Part shown: one piece after another, positions 39,792 to 49,788 of the stretch
Layout: each line of letters starts with the position of its first letter
How positions within the stretch are numbered: position 1 is the stretch's first letter
Assembly (NCBI GenBank): GCA_003278095.1
Contig: QCHB01000007.1
Location: forward strand, 48,239 to 112,238
Length of the DNA stretch: 64,000 nucleotides
Reading direction: 5' to 3'
Origin: SAR116 cluster bacterium AG-390-L20
Lineage (GTDB): Bacteria > Pseudomonadota > Alphaproteobacteria > Puniceispirillales > Marisalimonadaceae
Position numbers and translations under genes: made by a program
The notes under the pieces: model-generated
What the model saw: the letters and a program-made list of their open reading frames with translations, nothing else
Databases searched by the model: none
What the model was told of the DNA's origin: nothing

Positions 39792-40662
39792 CAACTTAAT
39801 AAATGATAAAAAAACAAGGGATGAAATAGTTAAATATATCAGACTTTTACTTAAGGACGTTAATGAAAGTATTATTCTTAAATATTTTAACAATCTTAAA
39901 TTGAATGATATTTCTACTAAGACTTCTGATGATGATTTTGTTAGTATTGCTGACAAAAAAAGTGAAGAATTAATTTTTGAAAAATTAAATGGTTTTCTTA
40001 ACATCAAAAATTTTATTGGTGAAGAAAGTTCATATAAAAATAAAAAACAATATTTAAGTTTATTAAATAAACCACTGGTTTGGGTTGTTGACCCAATAGA
40101 TGGAACTAAAAATTATATAAATGGGAAAGATAATTTTTGTTCGATGATTTCGCTTGCATGCTTTTCAATTCCTATTGCTACATTTATATATTATCCATAT
40201 AAAAAAAACTTTGTTTATGGATTTAAAGGTTTTGGTTCATTTTCTATGGATGTTGATACAAAAAAAATTACTAAACTATCAATAAATTCTTTTAATCCTA
40301 TTGAGATTTTAGGTTCTGGAGGAACTAAGGGTATTCCAGATCCTTATAGACAATCTATTTTGAATAACTTACGGAACAATACTAAGAGGATTTTTGTTGG
40401 CAGTGCTGGAATTGAAACTATTATGTTAGCAAAAAATCAAACTCAATTTTTATTTCATGGTAGAGTAACACCTTGGGATCATTCACCATTAGATCTGATT
40501 ATAAGAGAAGCAGGTGGGGTTGTATATATGGTGAAAAACAAAGAAAAATTTAAGCTAAACTCAAAAGGTCCAATATTAGCAGCTTCTAATCAGGAGATTT
40601 GGGATCATATAAAAGAAATAGCAATTCCCCAAAATCATCCTTATCTCAGTGATGCCTCTTAG
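39784..40662 (+). CDS. Inositol monophosphatase family protein
   Basis: A 292-residue magnesium-dependent phosphatase of the IMPase/FBPase/CysQ superfamily. Metal motifs are GEES (about residues 79-82), DPIDGTKN (about 102-109) and WDHSPLD near the C-terminus. The substrate could be inositol phosphate, histidinol phosphate (HisN type) or 3'-phosphoadenosine 5'-phosphate (CysQ type); the sequence does not decide between them. The start at ATG 39784 overlaps hflX. The TAG stop overlaps the convergent SDR stop. Confidence 0.85.
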   Translation: MTDNLINDKKTRDEIVKYIRLLLKDVNESIILKYFNNLKLNDISTKTSDDDFVSIADKKSEELIFEKLNGFLNIKNFIGEESSYKNKKQYLSLLNKPLVWVVDPIDGTKNYINGKDNFCSMISLACFSIPIATFIYYPYKKNFVYGFKGFGSFSMDVDTKKITKLSINSFNPIEILGSGGTKGIPDPYRQSILNNLRNNTKRIFVGSAGIETIMLAKNQTQFLFHGRVTPWDHSPLDLIIREAGGVVYMVKNKEKFKLNSKGPILAASNQEIWDHIKEIAIPQNHPYLSDAS

Positions 40663-41423
40663 TCTTTTTTTACAACATTGAATGGATTAAAAGCTTGATC
40701 TCCAGCCATTATTTCAATTCGGTTAATGTTAATATTCTTAGGTCTTGTGGAAATCCAAAAAATTGTTTCAGCTATATCTTCTGGGCTAATAACTTTAGTA
40801 TTTCTGTATACTTGAGACGCTTTTTCTCTATCACCTTTAAATCGAACAATTGAAAATTCAGTCTCAGCAAGACCAGGTTCAAGTGATGTGACATTAATGC
40901 CTTTACCAACTAGATCAGCTCTTAAATTTAATGAAAATTGACTTACGAATGCTTTTGTACCACCATAAACATTTCCACCAGGATAAGGATAAGATCCCGC
41001 AACAGATCCAAGATTGATAATATGACCTTCTTTATTATCCACCATTAATGGCAAAATACTTCTCGTCGTATATACTAATCCCTTAATATTTGTATCAATC
41101 ATTTGGTCCCAATCATCTAGGTCAGCGTTATCTGCACCCTCTAATCCAAGTGCTAGACCAGCGTTGTTACATAGTACGGATATTTTATTAAAGTTTGGAG
41201 GTAAGTTTTTAATTGCTGTTTGTACAGACTGTTTGTCACTTACGTCAAAGGATAATGGTAAAGATTTTGGTCCTAATTCTTTTGCAAGTTCTTCAAGACG
41301 ATCGGCTCTTCTTCCAGTAATTATAGTCTGCCATCCTTTTTCGTTAAATAATGTAGCTGTAGCTTTTCCAAAACCGGATGTCGCACCAGTAATGAAAATT
41401 GTTTTTGGTAAATTAGAATTCAT
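40659..41423 (-). CDS. Short-chain dehydrogenase/reductase, YdfG-like
   Basis: A 254-residue classical SDR with the cofactor motif GATSGFGKA (about residues 12-20), the RR pair in TGRRADRL suggesting NADP(H), NNAG near 87, and the catalytic SVAGSYPYPGGNVYGGTK serine-tyrosine-lysine set (about 142-159). The closest subgroup I recognise is YdfG, NADP-dependent 3-hydroxy acid/serine dehydrogenase and malonic semialdehyde reductase. It abuts mazG with no gap (the mazG stop begins at the next base), but they are on the same strand in the order mazG then SDR. Confidence 0.85.
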   Translation of the reverse strand: MNSNLPKTIFITGATSGFGKATATLFNEKGWQTIITGRRADRLEELAKELGPKSLPLSFDVSDKQSVQTAIKNLPPNFNKISVLCNNAGLALGLEGADNADLDDWDQMIDTNIKGLVYTTRSILPLMVDNKEGHIINLGSVAGSYPYPGGNVYGGTKAFVSQFSLNLRADLVGKGINVTSLEPGLAETEFSIVRFKGDREKASQVYRNTKVISPEDIAETIFWISTRPKNININRIEIMAGDQAFNPFNVVKKD

Positions 41424-42254
41424 TTAATCCTCATTTATTAATCTTTTAGCGTTATTCCATAAGTTTTTAAAATTGATTGGTTTTAAATTATGCCATTTTA
41501 ATTTTTTATCTTCAATAATGTTTTCCATTTTATTAAATCTTTTAATAAATTTTTGATTAGCTTTTTTTAATGTTTGATCTGGATCAAGATTTAAATGTCT
41601 GGATAAACTTATTAATGTAAAAAACAAATCGCCTAGTTCATCTTCAATATTTTTATTATTTTTTTCTTTCAAGGCATCCTTTAATTCATTTAATTCTTCA
41701 TCAACTTTTTTAAGTACCTGATCTTTACTAATCCAATCAAAATTTAATGATGCTGCTTTCTTTTGAATTTTTAATGATTTCAGAATAGTGGGCATATTAT
41801 TTTCAATTTGATCTAATGTACTTTTATTTGAATTATTTTTATTCTTTTTTTCTAAATTTTTTATTCTTTCCCAACTTTCTTGGGGTAAGTCATTAATCTT
41901 ATAATTTTTATCAAAGATTTGAGGATGTCTTCTTATTATCTTTTGTGAAATTTCGTCTGCAACATCGTCAAAATTAAAGTCACCTTGGTCAGAAGCAATT
42001 TGAGATATAAGGACAACTTGCAACAACAAATCACCTAACTCACTTTTAATTTCATTTATATCATTTTTTTCAATTGCATTTACCAGCTCATAGGCTTCTT
42101 CAATTGAATACGGTGCTATTGAACTATAATCTTGCTTTAAATCCCATGGACATCCACCATCAGGATCTCTCAATATTTCAATTACACGTCTAATTTTATC
42201 AATTGATACAAGTTTATTTAATTCATCAGATTTTTTTTTTGATATTTTTTTCAT
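41424..42254 (-). CDS. mazG: Nucleoside triphosphate pyrophosphohydrolase MazG
   Basis: MazG hydrolyses (d)NTPs to monophosphates and pyrophosphate, cleaning damaged nucleotides and modulating the stringent response. The 276-residue protein has tandem MazG domains: GGCPWDLKQDYSS (about residues 33-45), EEAYELVNAIE and ELGDLLLQVV (about 66-75), then the second EELNELKDAL and ELGDLFFTLI. The length is normal. mazG next to hflX is usual in alphaproteobacteria, here separated by two genes. It is divergent from the DUF502 gene with a 74-base gap. Confidence 0.92.
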   Translation of the reverse strand: MKKISKKKSDELNKLVSIDKIRRVIEILRDPDGGCPWDLKQDYSSIAPYSIEEAYELVNAIEKNDINEIKSELGDLLLQVVLISQIASDQGDFNFDDVADEISQKIIRRHPQIFDKNYKINDLPQESWERIKNLEKKNKNNSNKSTLDQIENNMPTILKSLKIQKKAASLNFDWISKDQVLKKVDEELNELKDALKEKNNKNIEDELGDLFFTLISLSRHLNLDPDQTLKKANQKFIKRFNKMENIIEDKKLKWHNLKPINFKNLWNNAKRLINED

Positions 42255-42328
42255 AATGCAATCTTTTTTGTGCTAATTATAAACATATTAAATTTTATTA
42301 TAAATTAATATATCATTAGGAGATATTG

Positions 42329-42964
42329 TTGTCTGAAGAAAAATTAGGTATTTTTGCTCGGTTCAGAAGGTACTTTCTTGCAGGTATTTTAGTTACTTCT
42401 CCAATTTTAATTACTATCTATGTAACTTGGATTATAATTACTTTTATTGATACCCAAGTTGCAGGGTTATTACCTGATAGTTTAGACTTTACAAAACAAT
42501 TACCTCATCAAATACCTGGATTAGGATTAATAATTAGTATTGTTGTAATAACATTTATTGGTGCAATTACCCCTGGCTTTATTGGAAGAACATTACTGAA
42601 AACGGGTGAAAGAGTTTTGAATAAAATGCCTGTTGTGAGAAGTATTTATAGTGCCATAAAACAAATTATGGAAACTGTTATGTCTACTAATTCAGAAAGT
42701 TTTAGGGATGTCGTTTTAGTTGAATATCCTAGAAAGGGTATTTGGGTCATAGGTTTTGTTACTGGTGAAACTAAAGGTGAGGTTCAAACTTTAAATAGAG
42801 AAACATTAATAAATGTTTTCATACCTACCACTCCTAACCCAACTAGTGGATTTCTTTTATTTTTACCCAAGAAAGATTTGATTTTCATGAAAATGAAAGT
42901 AGAGGATGCAGTCAAAATGGTTATTTCTGGCGGAATAGTAACGCCTAAAATTAGCAAAAGATAA
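42329..42964 (+). CDS. DUF502 family membrane protein
   Basis: A protein of about 211 residues with two membrane helices (about residues 13-38 and 66-90) and a soluble C-terminal domain with RGIWVIGFVTGE and FIPTTPNPTSGFLLF, hallmarks of DUF502. No function is firmly assigned; plant relatives (COV family) act in membrane trafficking. I choose TTG 42329 as start because AGGAG at 42318-42322 is 6 bases upstream; TTG 42326 is too close. It is convergent with recG, with 11 bases between stops. Confidence 0.85.
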   Translation: MSEEKLGIFARFRRYFLAGILVTSPILITIYVTWIIITFIDTQVAGLLPDSLDFTKQLPHQIPGLGLIISIVVITFIGAITPGFIGRTLLKTGERVLNKMPVVRSIYSAIKQIMETVMSTNSESFRDVVLVEYPRKGIWVIGFVTGETKGEVQTLNRETLINVFIPTTPNPTSGFLLFLPKKDLIFMKMKVEDAVKMVISGGIVTPKISKR

Positions 42965-42975
42965 ATCGTAAATAA

Positions 42976-45102
42976 TCATCCACCTTTTAATAATTTAATA
43001 GCGTCATTATTTTCAAAAATAGATAAAAGGGTGTTTACTTTGTTTTGTTGATTTTCATTTTTTAATAAATTAACAGCCTCATCTCTTGCTGCAGGTATTA
43101 AATCACTATGTAAATGTAAGTCTATGAATTTGAAATCTATATTTCCTGACTGCTTACTTCCTAGAACTTCACCAGGTCCTCTTAATATCAAGTCATTTTC
43201 GGAAATTTTAAAACCATCATCAGTTTCTTTTAAGATCTTTAATCTTGAGTATGCGATTGGGCTTAGTTGTGATTTATATAATAATATACAAGAGGATTCT
43301 TTATTGCTTCTTCCAACTCTTCCTCTTAATTGATGGATTTGTGATAATCCAAATCTTTCAGCACATTCAATAACCATAATAGTTGCATCAGGAATATCAA
43401 CACCAACCTCTATAACAGTGGTGGCTACAAGAATCTTACTTTTACCGACCTTAAAGTCATTAATCGCCTTTTCCTTGTCAATTTGATTTTGTTTCCCATG
43501 AACTAGAGATATATCAATATTAGAGAAAAAACTTGTTAAAAAATCAAACCTTTCATTTACTGCAATTAAATCTTCATTTTCTGAATTTTCAATCATAGGA
43601 CAAACCCAGTATATTAAAGCACCATTTTTAATTGCTCTTTCGACGGATGATAAAACCTCATTTATTTTACTTTGAGGTAGAACATAAGTTTTTATATGTC
43701 TCCTTCCAATTGGTTTTTCTTTTATGATTGACATATCCATATCACCATAAGCGGTTAAGGCAAGGGACCTTGGAATTGGGGTGGCTGTCATAACTAATAT
43801 GTTAACATTTGTACCTTTCTGAGTGATTTCATATCTTTGTTTTACACCAAATTTATGTTGTTCATCTATTACTGCTAGAGACAAGTTTTTATATGTGACA
43901 TTTTTAGATATCAATGCATGTGTGCCAACAATAACTTTAAAATGACCATTGGCTATACAATTGATAACTTCTGTTCTTTCTTTTTTATTATGATTTGATC
44001 TAGATGCACCTAATAATAAGGCAACGTTTATATACATTGGAGCAAGTAGTTTTTTTATAGTGTTGTAATGTTGTAAAGCCAATATTTCGGTAGGTACCAA
44101 AAGTACAGATTGAGATCCATCAGATATTGAATGTAACATTGAAATTAATGCTACTATTGTTTTACCTGAGCCAACATCACCTTGTAGCATTCTAACCATT
44201 GTCTTTTGATTATGAATATCTTTTTGGATTTCGTTAACAACTTCTCTTTGATTTTTAGTTAATTTAAAAGGTAAATTTTTATACAAATTTTCTATTATTT
44301 GAGAATTATTGTCAGGTAATAAATTATGATTAATTTTAGTTATTTTATTTTTAATTAATAACATTGATATTTGGTTTGCAACCAACTCATCAAAAGCAAG
44401 TCGCTTTCTATAAATACTATTCAGTTGGGCGTCTTTAACGTTTTCAGGATTATGTATTTTAGTAATAGAAGTTTGCCAACTTTCAAATTTATATTTTTTT
44501 AAAACTCCATCTGATAACCATTCTATTACATCAGGCATTTTTTTTATTGATTGATTTATAATTTTAAAAATAAACTTTTGATTAACGCCATGAAATAAAG
44601 GATATACAGGTTCAATCTTAGGTATTTCATTACTTGTATTATTTGAAACTACATAATCAGGATGAACAACTTGACCTAAACCATTATAACTTTCAAATTT
44701 CCCACTTATAAGAATTCTATTTCCAACCTTATAGATATTTTTCAAATACTGGGTGTTTTGGCCAAAATATATAATATCTAATCTTATACTTTTTTCTTCA
44801 TTTATGCCAAAAGTTACTATTTTTGAAATATTATTTCTTTTTTTAAAATTATAGTTTGGTATATTAACTTCTATTATCTCAACTTCACATGTTATAATTT
44901 CACCATGATCTATATTTTTTAAAGATGTATTTTGAAAACGGTTAATAGTTTTAATTGGTAGATAAAATAGTAGATTAATAATAGAAGGACCAATTTTTTT
45001 TTCTAATAACTTTAATTTTTTTTCTCCAACTCCGTCTATATTAAGTAATGAAGAGAACAATTTAAAAATATTTTCAGGTCTTTTGATGATTAAATTAGAC
45101 AA
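42976..45102 (-). CDS. recG: ATP-dependent DNA helicase RecG
   Basis: RecG remodels stalled forks and branch-migrates recombination intermediates. The 708-residue protein has an N-terminal wedge/OB domain (a helix-hairpin-helix-like GVGEKKLKLLEKKIGP at about 20-35) and the two helicase domains with GDVGSGKT (Walker A, about 308-315), DEQHKFG (motif II), TATPIPR (motif III) and GRVGRSN (motif VI). The start is TTG (45100-45102). It is divergent from sdhE with 65 bases between, the conserved alphaproteobacterial recG/sdhE/mfd arrangement. Confidence 0.94.
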   Translation of the reverse strand: MSNLIIKRPENIFKLFSSLLNIDGVGEKKLKLLEKKIGPSIINLLFYLPIKTINRFQNTSLKNIDHGEIITCEVEIIEVNIPNYNFKKRNNISKIVTFGINEEKSIRLDIIYFGQNTQYLKNIYKVGNRILISGKFESYNGLGQVVHPDYVVSNNTSNEIPKIEPVYPLFHGVNQKFIFKIINQSIKKMPDVIEWLSDGVLKKYKFESWQTSITKIHNPENVKDAQLNSIYRKRLAFDELVANQISMLLIKNKITKINHNLLPDNNSQIIENLYKNLPFKLTKNQREVVNEIQKDIHNQKTMVRMLQGDVGSGKTIVALISMLHSISDGSQSVLLVPTEILALQHYNTIKKLLAPMYINVALLLGASRSNHNKKERTEVINCIANGHFKVIVGTHALISKNVTYKNLSLAVIDEQHKFGVKQRYEITQKGTNVNILVMTATPIPRSLALTAYGDMDMSIIKEKPIGRRHIKTYVLPQSKINEVLSSVERAIKNGALIYWVCPMIENSENEDLIAVNERFDFLTSFFSNIDISLVHGKQNQIDKEKAINDFKVGKSKILVATTVIEVGVDIPDATIMVIECAERFGLSQIHQLRGRVGRSNKESSCILLYKSQLSPIAYSRLKILKETDDGFKISENDLILRGPGEVLGSKQSGNIDFKFIDLHLHSDLIPAARDEAVNLLKNENQQNKVNTLLSIFENNDAIKLLKGG

Positions 45103-45167
45103 GAAATTAAAATCCTTTATTTATAATTATACTCACTTAAATTTACTTTATACAAATCGAGAAAAAA

Positions 45168-45425
45168 TTGAACAATAGAAGTGTTTTTATAAAAAAACTT
45201 ATATATAGATCTAAATATACAGGAACACGTGAAACAGATATTTTACTTGGTAGCTTTGCAGAGAATAATTTAAACAATTTAAGTGATGAATACCTTTTAT
45301 CTTATCAAAAATTACTTGAGTCTGGAGATCCAAGAATATGGCGTTTATCAATTGATGTTGAAAAAACTAATTCTGATAAAGAAAATTATATTATTAATTT
45401 GATTAGAGAGTTTAAAGGTTTTTAA
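45168..45425 (+). CDS. sdhE: FAD assembly factor SdhE (DUF339)
   Basis: SdhE promotes covalent flavinylation of the succinate dehydrogenase flavoprotein. The 85-residue helical protein has the family TRETDILLGSF pattern (about residues 21-31, corresponding to the RGxxE region), followed by LSDEYLLSYQKLLESGDPRIW. The start is TTG 45168; only a weak GAGA lies upstream. Its place between recG and mfd is conserved in alphaproteobacteria and supports the call. mfd starts one base after its stop. Confidence 0.86.
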   Translation: MNNRSVFIKKLIYRSKYTGTRETDILLGSFAENNLNNLSDEYLLSYQKLLESGDPRIWRLSIDVEKTNSDKENYIINLIREFKGF

Positions 45426-45426
45426 A

Positions 45427-48400
45427 TTGTTTAATTTAAAATATGAAGTGAAAAAAATTAATAATATTAATGGGGTTCGAGATAGTACAATTCCATTTTT
45501 AATATCAACACTATTAAAAAACGATAATATTTTTTACATTGCAAAGAATGATTCTGAACTATCAAATATTTATAATTTTTTATCACATAATTTTGAGGAT
45601 ATTCATATTTTCAAAATTCCTGCTTGGGACTGTCTTCCATATGATATTTCATCGCCAAATTTTAGTATTGTAAGTGAACGTATAAAATCTTTTTCAAAAC
45701 TTTGCTTTTTTAAAAAAAATAAAGAAAAAAATATTTTTTTAACAACTATTAACGCCTTAGTAACTAAAACTGCTCCAAGAAGTTTTTATAAAAAAAATTT
45801 TATTTCCTTAACTAATAAAACTGAACATTCTTTAAACACATTAACTAATTTTTTAATTAATACTGGATATAAAAGAGTTCAAACTGTAAGGGAATTATGT
45901 GAATTTAGTTTAAGGGGAAGTATTTTAGATATTTTTCCAATTGGATACTCAAAAGCTTTTAGGATCGATTTCTTTGGTCAAACTATTGAAACAATAAAGG
46001 TAATGGATCCACTCACGCAAAGATCTAGTGTTCAAGTTGAAAATATTAATATTTATTCCTCTAATGAATATTTATTGAGTGAAGAGAATATTGAAAATTT
46101 TAGAAAAAAATTTAGAAGTTTATACGCTGATCAAAGCATCAAGAATTCTATTTACGAAAAAGTTTCATCAGGTATTAAATTTAATGGAATAGAACATTAT
46201 TTACCCTTACTTCATAAAGAAACTTTATGTTCAATTTTTGATTTTTTACCAAAAGATGAAGAGATTATCTTCTTACTAACTAAAAATTTTTTTAAATTAA
46301 TTGCTGAAAGAGAATTAGAGATCAAACATTTCAGTAAAGAAAGAAAAACAGAAAATCCTGAGTATAATTTAATCTCAATTGAAGATTTATACTTAACTAC
46401 CAAAAATTTAAAAGATCATTTAAAATCATTTAAAACAATCAATTTAAATGAATTTGATCAAATTAAAAATAAAGATAATCATGAAATAAATTTGTTATCT
46501 AAACCATTAATAATTTCTAATTATATAGATTCAGAAGATACTAATAAAATAAATAATTTTGTTAAATTTTGTATCAAAAAGAGTTTAGATAATAAAAAAA
46601 TCATTATAATTACTGAAGAAAAATCTAGTATTAACAACCTAATTCATTTTTTTGAAGAAGATTTAAATAATAGTAATATCAAATTTGATATTATTGAAAT
46701 TAAAGACTTAATTTATAATGAACTCAGGACTAATTTCAATTTTACATATTCCCCATATTTAGAAAGTTTTGAAGTTCTTGACCATTTAATTATTTTTGAT
46801 CGTGATATCTTTGGAATGCCAGAAAAAAAGAAGAAATCATGGAGAAGAAAAACAGAAAATTTTCTTAAAGACTTAAATACCATTGAAGCTGGTGACTTGA
46901 TAGCACACATTGATCACGGAATAGGCCTGTATGATGGATTGGAAATGATTACTTCCACTGGTGTAGATCATGATTGCCTGAGGTTAATTTACAGTGGAGG
47001 AGACAAGTTATATCTACCTGTTGAAAACATGAATTTATTGAGCAGGGTAGGTGATTCAAATTTTTCAAGAGATCTTGATAAACTTGGTGCCGCTAATTGG
47101 CAAAATAGAAAGGCAAATGTCAAAAAGAAAATTAAGGATATGGCTGAGAAACTAATAAGAGTAGCAGCTCAAAGAGAAGTAATATCAACAGAAAAACTAT
47201 TTGTTACTGAAGATTATAAAAATTTTTCCAGAAAATTTCCTTTTCAGTTAACTGATGATCAAGAAAGGGCTATCAATGATGTAATTTTAGATTTAGAAAC
47301 TGGCAAATTAATGGATAGATTGATTTGTGGTGATGTCGGTTTTGGTAAAACTGAAGTTGCATTAAGAACATCTTTTATCTTAGCAAATTCCGGCTACCAA
47401 GTAGCTTTAGTAGCTCCAACTACAATTTTGGTTAAACAACATTATAAAAGTTTTTCTGAAAGGTTTAAAACAGCCTCGTTAAACATCTCTTCCTTATCAC
47501 GAATGACTAGTTTAAAAGATAAAAACAAAATAAAAAAAGATCTTAAAACTGGTGAAATTAATATTGTAATCGGAACACATGCTTTACTTTCTAATGACGT
47601 AGATTTTAATAATTTAGGATTACTAATTATAGATGAAGAACAACATTTTGGAGTCGCGCAAAAAGAGAAAATCAAAGAACTTCAAGGAAATATTCATGTA
47701 TTAACACTATCAGCAACTCCAATTCCAAGAACACTTCAGTTATCTTTGTCTGGACTTAAACAACTTAGCTTAATCACCACTCCTCCTGTTAACAGATTAT
47801 CAATAAGAACCTTTGTTTTGGAGTGGGATAAAGTTGTTCTATTAGATGCTTTAAATAGAGAAAAAAATAGAGGCGGACAGACGTTTATTGTCTGCCCTAG
47901 AGTTAGAGATATAGATAGCTTGTATAATAGAATAAAAACAATGGTTCCTGATTTATCAATTAGTGTTGCACATGGGCAAATGAAGATAGATGAATTAGAT
48001 AAATCAATTAATTTATTTTCAGATGGTATTTCAGATATTTTGATATCTACTAATATCATTGAATCTGGAATTGATATACCAAATGCGAACACAATAATAA
48101 TCCATAAAGCTGATATGTTTGGCCTTTCTCAATTATATCAACTAAGAGGTAGAGTTGGTCGTAGTAAAACTCGTGCTTATTCATATTTTACAATTGATAA
48201 AAATAAAATTTTACAAAAGAAATCTCAGCAAAGGTTAGATGTGATTAAAACACTTGATAATCTTGGAGCAGGTTTTTCTCTAGCAAGTTATGATATGGAT
48301 ATTAGAGGGGCAGGTAATCTACTTGGTGATGAACAATCTGGACAAATCAAAGAGGTAGGGGTTGAGTTATACCAAGATATGTTAAAAGATGCTGTAAGTT

Positions 48401-48882
48401 CATATAAAGAGGGTGGTAAATCCATTGAAGAAACATGGTCTCCTTCGATATCTCTTGGGCTGCCAGTTCTTATTCCAGAAACATACGTTTATGACCTTTC
48501 TACCAGAATGTCTCTTTACAGGAAGGCAGGTGAGCTATTAAACACAGAGGATATAGATAATTTCTCTGAAGAGCTTTTTGATAGATTTGGACCTCCACCT
48601 ATGGAAGTTAATAATTTATTAGCTACTTTGATGATAAAAAACAAATGCCTTAAAAATAAAATAAAAATTATAGATGCTGGGCCAAAAGGTATTTTAATTG
48701 GTTTTAAAAATAATTATTTCAAAGATACAGATAAACTATTTAAATGGATAAATGACAAATCTGGCTTAATAAAAATTAGACCTGATCAAAAACTTTTTAT
48801 TCAAAAAAATCTAAAAACGCGGGATGATAAAATAAATATAGTTGTAGATATTATAAGTCAGTTAGAATTGTTAAGCGTTTAG
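45427..48882 (+). CDS. mfd: Transcription-repair coupling factor
   Basis: Mfd removes RNA polymerase stalled at lesions and recruits UvrA. The 1151-residue protein has the N-terminal UvrB-like region ([19 protein letters not shown], about residues 153-171), the CarD-like polymerase-interacting domain ([18 protein letters not shown], about 490-507), the RecG-like motor with [24 protein letters not shown] and GRVGRSK, and the C-terminal TRCF domain. The start is TTG 45427, with AAAGG about 8 bases upstream inside sdhE, so translation is coupled. One base separates its stop from a convergent lipoprotein gene. Confidence 0.95.
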   Translation: MFNLKYEVKKINNINGVRDSTIPFLISTLLKNDNIFYIAKNDSELSNIYNFLSHNFEDIHIFKIPAWDCLPYDISSPNFSIVSERIKSFSKLCFFKKNKEKNIFLTTINALVTKTAPRSFYKKNFISLTNKTEHSLNTLTNFLINTGYKRVQTVRELCEFSLRGSILDIFPIGYSKAFRIDFFGQTIETIKVMDPLTQRSSVQVENINIYSSNEYLLSEENIENFRKKFRSLYADQSIKNSIYEKVSSGIKFNGIEHYLPLLHKETLCSIFDFLPKDEEIIFLLTKNFFKLIAERELEIKHFSKERKTENPEYNLISIEDLYLTTKNLKDHLKSFKTINLNEFDQIKNKDNHEINLLSKPLIISNYIDSEDTNKINNFVKFCIKKSLDNKKIIIITEEKSSINNLIHFFEEDLNNSNIKFDIIEIKDLIYNELRTNFNFTYSPYLESFEVLDHLIIFDRDIFGMPEKKKKSWRRKTENFLKDLNTIEAGDLIAHIDHGIGLYDGLEMITSTGVDHDCLRLIYSGGDKLYLPVENMNLLSRVGDSNFSRDLDKLGAANWQNRKANVKKKIKDMAEKLIRVAAQREVISTEKLFVTEDYKNFSRKFPFQLTDDQERAINDVILDLETGKLMDRLICGDVGFGKTEVALRTSFILANSGYQVALVAPTTILVKQHYKSFSERFKTASLNISSLSRMTSLKDKNKIKKDLKTGEINIVIGTHALLSNDVDFNNLGLLIIDEEQHFGVAQKEKIKELQGNIHVLTLSATPIPRTLQLSLSGLKQLSLITTPPVNRLSIRTFVLEWDKVVLLDALNREKNRGGQTFIVCPRVRDIDSLYNRIKTMVPDLSISVAHGQMKIDELDKSINLFSDGISDILISTNIIESGIDIPNANTIIIHKADMFGLSQLYQLRGRVGRSKTRAYSYFTIDKNKILQKKSQQRLDVIKTLDNLGAGFSLASYDMDIRGAGNLLGDEQSGQIKEVGVELYQDMLKDAVSSYKEGGKSIEETWSPSISLGLPVLIPETYVYDLSTRMSLYRKAGELLNTEDIDNFSEELFDRFGPPPMEVNNLLATLMIKNKCLKNKIKIIDAGPKGILIGFKNNYFKDTDKLFKWINDKSGLIKIRPDQKLFIQKNLKTRDDKINIVVDIISQLELLSV

Positions 48883-48883
48883 T

Positions 48884-49168
48884 CTATATTCGACAATCAA
48901 AAGTACCTTTAGCTGTGTCATCAGCATAAGTTTTTATTTTGATTAAAACTACTCTATTATGATTTATACAAATATTTTTAATTTTATCTTTTATATTTGC
49001 AGGAATTTTAGTTATTGAATTTTTTTCAATTTGCCATTTAATTTCAAATGGTTTTTCTTGATAGGTTATAGGAGGTAATACTATATTTTCTTTGTTTAAG
49101 ATCTTAGTATGTTGATTGCAGTTTGATAAAAATAATAAAAAGCACATAATTATTAGAACTTTATACAT
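48884..49168 (-). CDS. Small predicted lipoprotein, unknown function
   Basis: A 94-residue protein with a short signal (hydrophobic residues 4-14) and a lipobox ending LSNC (cysteine 17), then a polar mature part of about 77 residues ending in TFDCRI. I do not recognise the family. AGGAG lies 8 bases before the ATG, which supports translation. The mature part holds two more cysteines (in NICINH and FDCR) that could form a disulfide. It is convergent with mfd, one base apart, and downstream of gloA on the same strand by about 90 bases. Confidence 0.7.
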   Translation of the reverse strand: MYKVLIIMCFLLFLSNCNQHTKILNKENIVLPPITYQEKPFEIKWQIEKNSITKIPANIKDKIKNICINHNRVVLIKIKTYADDTAKGTFDCRI

Positions 49169-49255
49169 TTTAAAACTCTCCTATTTATTTTAATAGATTA
49201 ACATAATGTAAAATTTCATTTATTAAATATTTATTTCAAATAGTGGAAAAGGATT

Positions 49256-49696
49256 TTACCAAGTTCCAACGTTTTTCATACTTGACCATGGCTCTTTTAC
49301 TTCAAGATTTTCACCTTGTTGAAGTAATTCAATAGAAATATTATCAGGTGATTTAACAAAAGCCATTCTTCCTTCTCGTGGAGGTCTATTAATTGTTACG
49401 CCTGTATCTATTAATTTTTGACAAGTATCATAAATATTTTTCACTGAAAGCGCTAGATGACCAAAATTTCTCCCAGAATCATATTTTTCTGGCTCCCAAT
49501 TATAGGTTAGTTCAATTTCTGGAGAACGAGTTTCTTTTGCATTTTTTTCATCTTCTGGAGCCGCAAGAAAAATTAGTGTAAATTTGCCTTCTGGAACATC
49601 TTTTCTTCTGATTTCAACTAAACCAAGCTTGTTACAAAAAAAGTCTATTGATTCCTCTATATTAGTTACTCTAACCATTGTATGTAAAAATTTCAT
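49256..49696 (-). CDS. gloA: Lactoylglutathione lyase (glyoxalase I)
   Basis: GloA isomerises the methylglyoxal-glutathione hemithioacetal to S-lactoylglutathione. The 146-residue protein is a two-module VOC fold. Likely metal ligands are visible: histidine 5 (LHTMVRV), glutamate in IELTYNW (about 62-68), histidine in GHLALSV (about 82-88) and glutamate in ISIELLQ near 126. The length suits the short bacterial nickel/cobalt-type enzyme. It is divergent from the DSD1-family gene, with a 92-base shared region. GloB is not in the window. Confidence 0.92.
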   Translation of the reverse strand: MKFLHTMVRVTNIEESIDFFCNKLGLVEIRRKDVPEGKFTLIFLAAPEDEKNAKETRSPEIELTYNWEPEKYDSGRNFGHLALSVKNIYDTCQKLIDTGVTINRPPREGRMAFVKSPDNISIELLQQGENLEVKEPWSSMKNVGTW

Positions 49697-49788
49697 ATTA
49701 AATCCAAAATGTTAAATAAATATATTATATAGATAATACAATTTAATTAATTATACTACTATCATTACAAATAGTATCAGAGATTTTT

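Noticed and set aside
40659..41423. SDR gene as recent horizontal transfer
   Set aside because: It looks slightly less AT-rich by eye, but no flanking repeats or mobility genes are present and I could not compute codon statistics.
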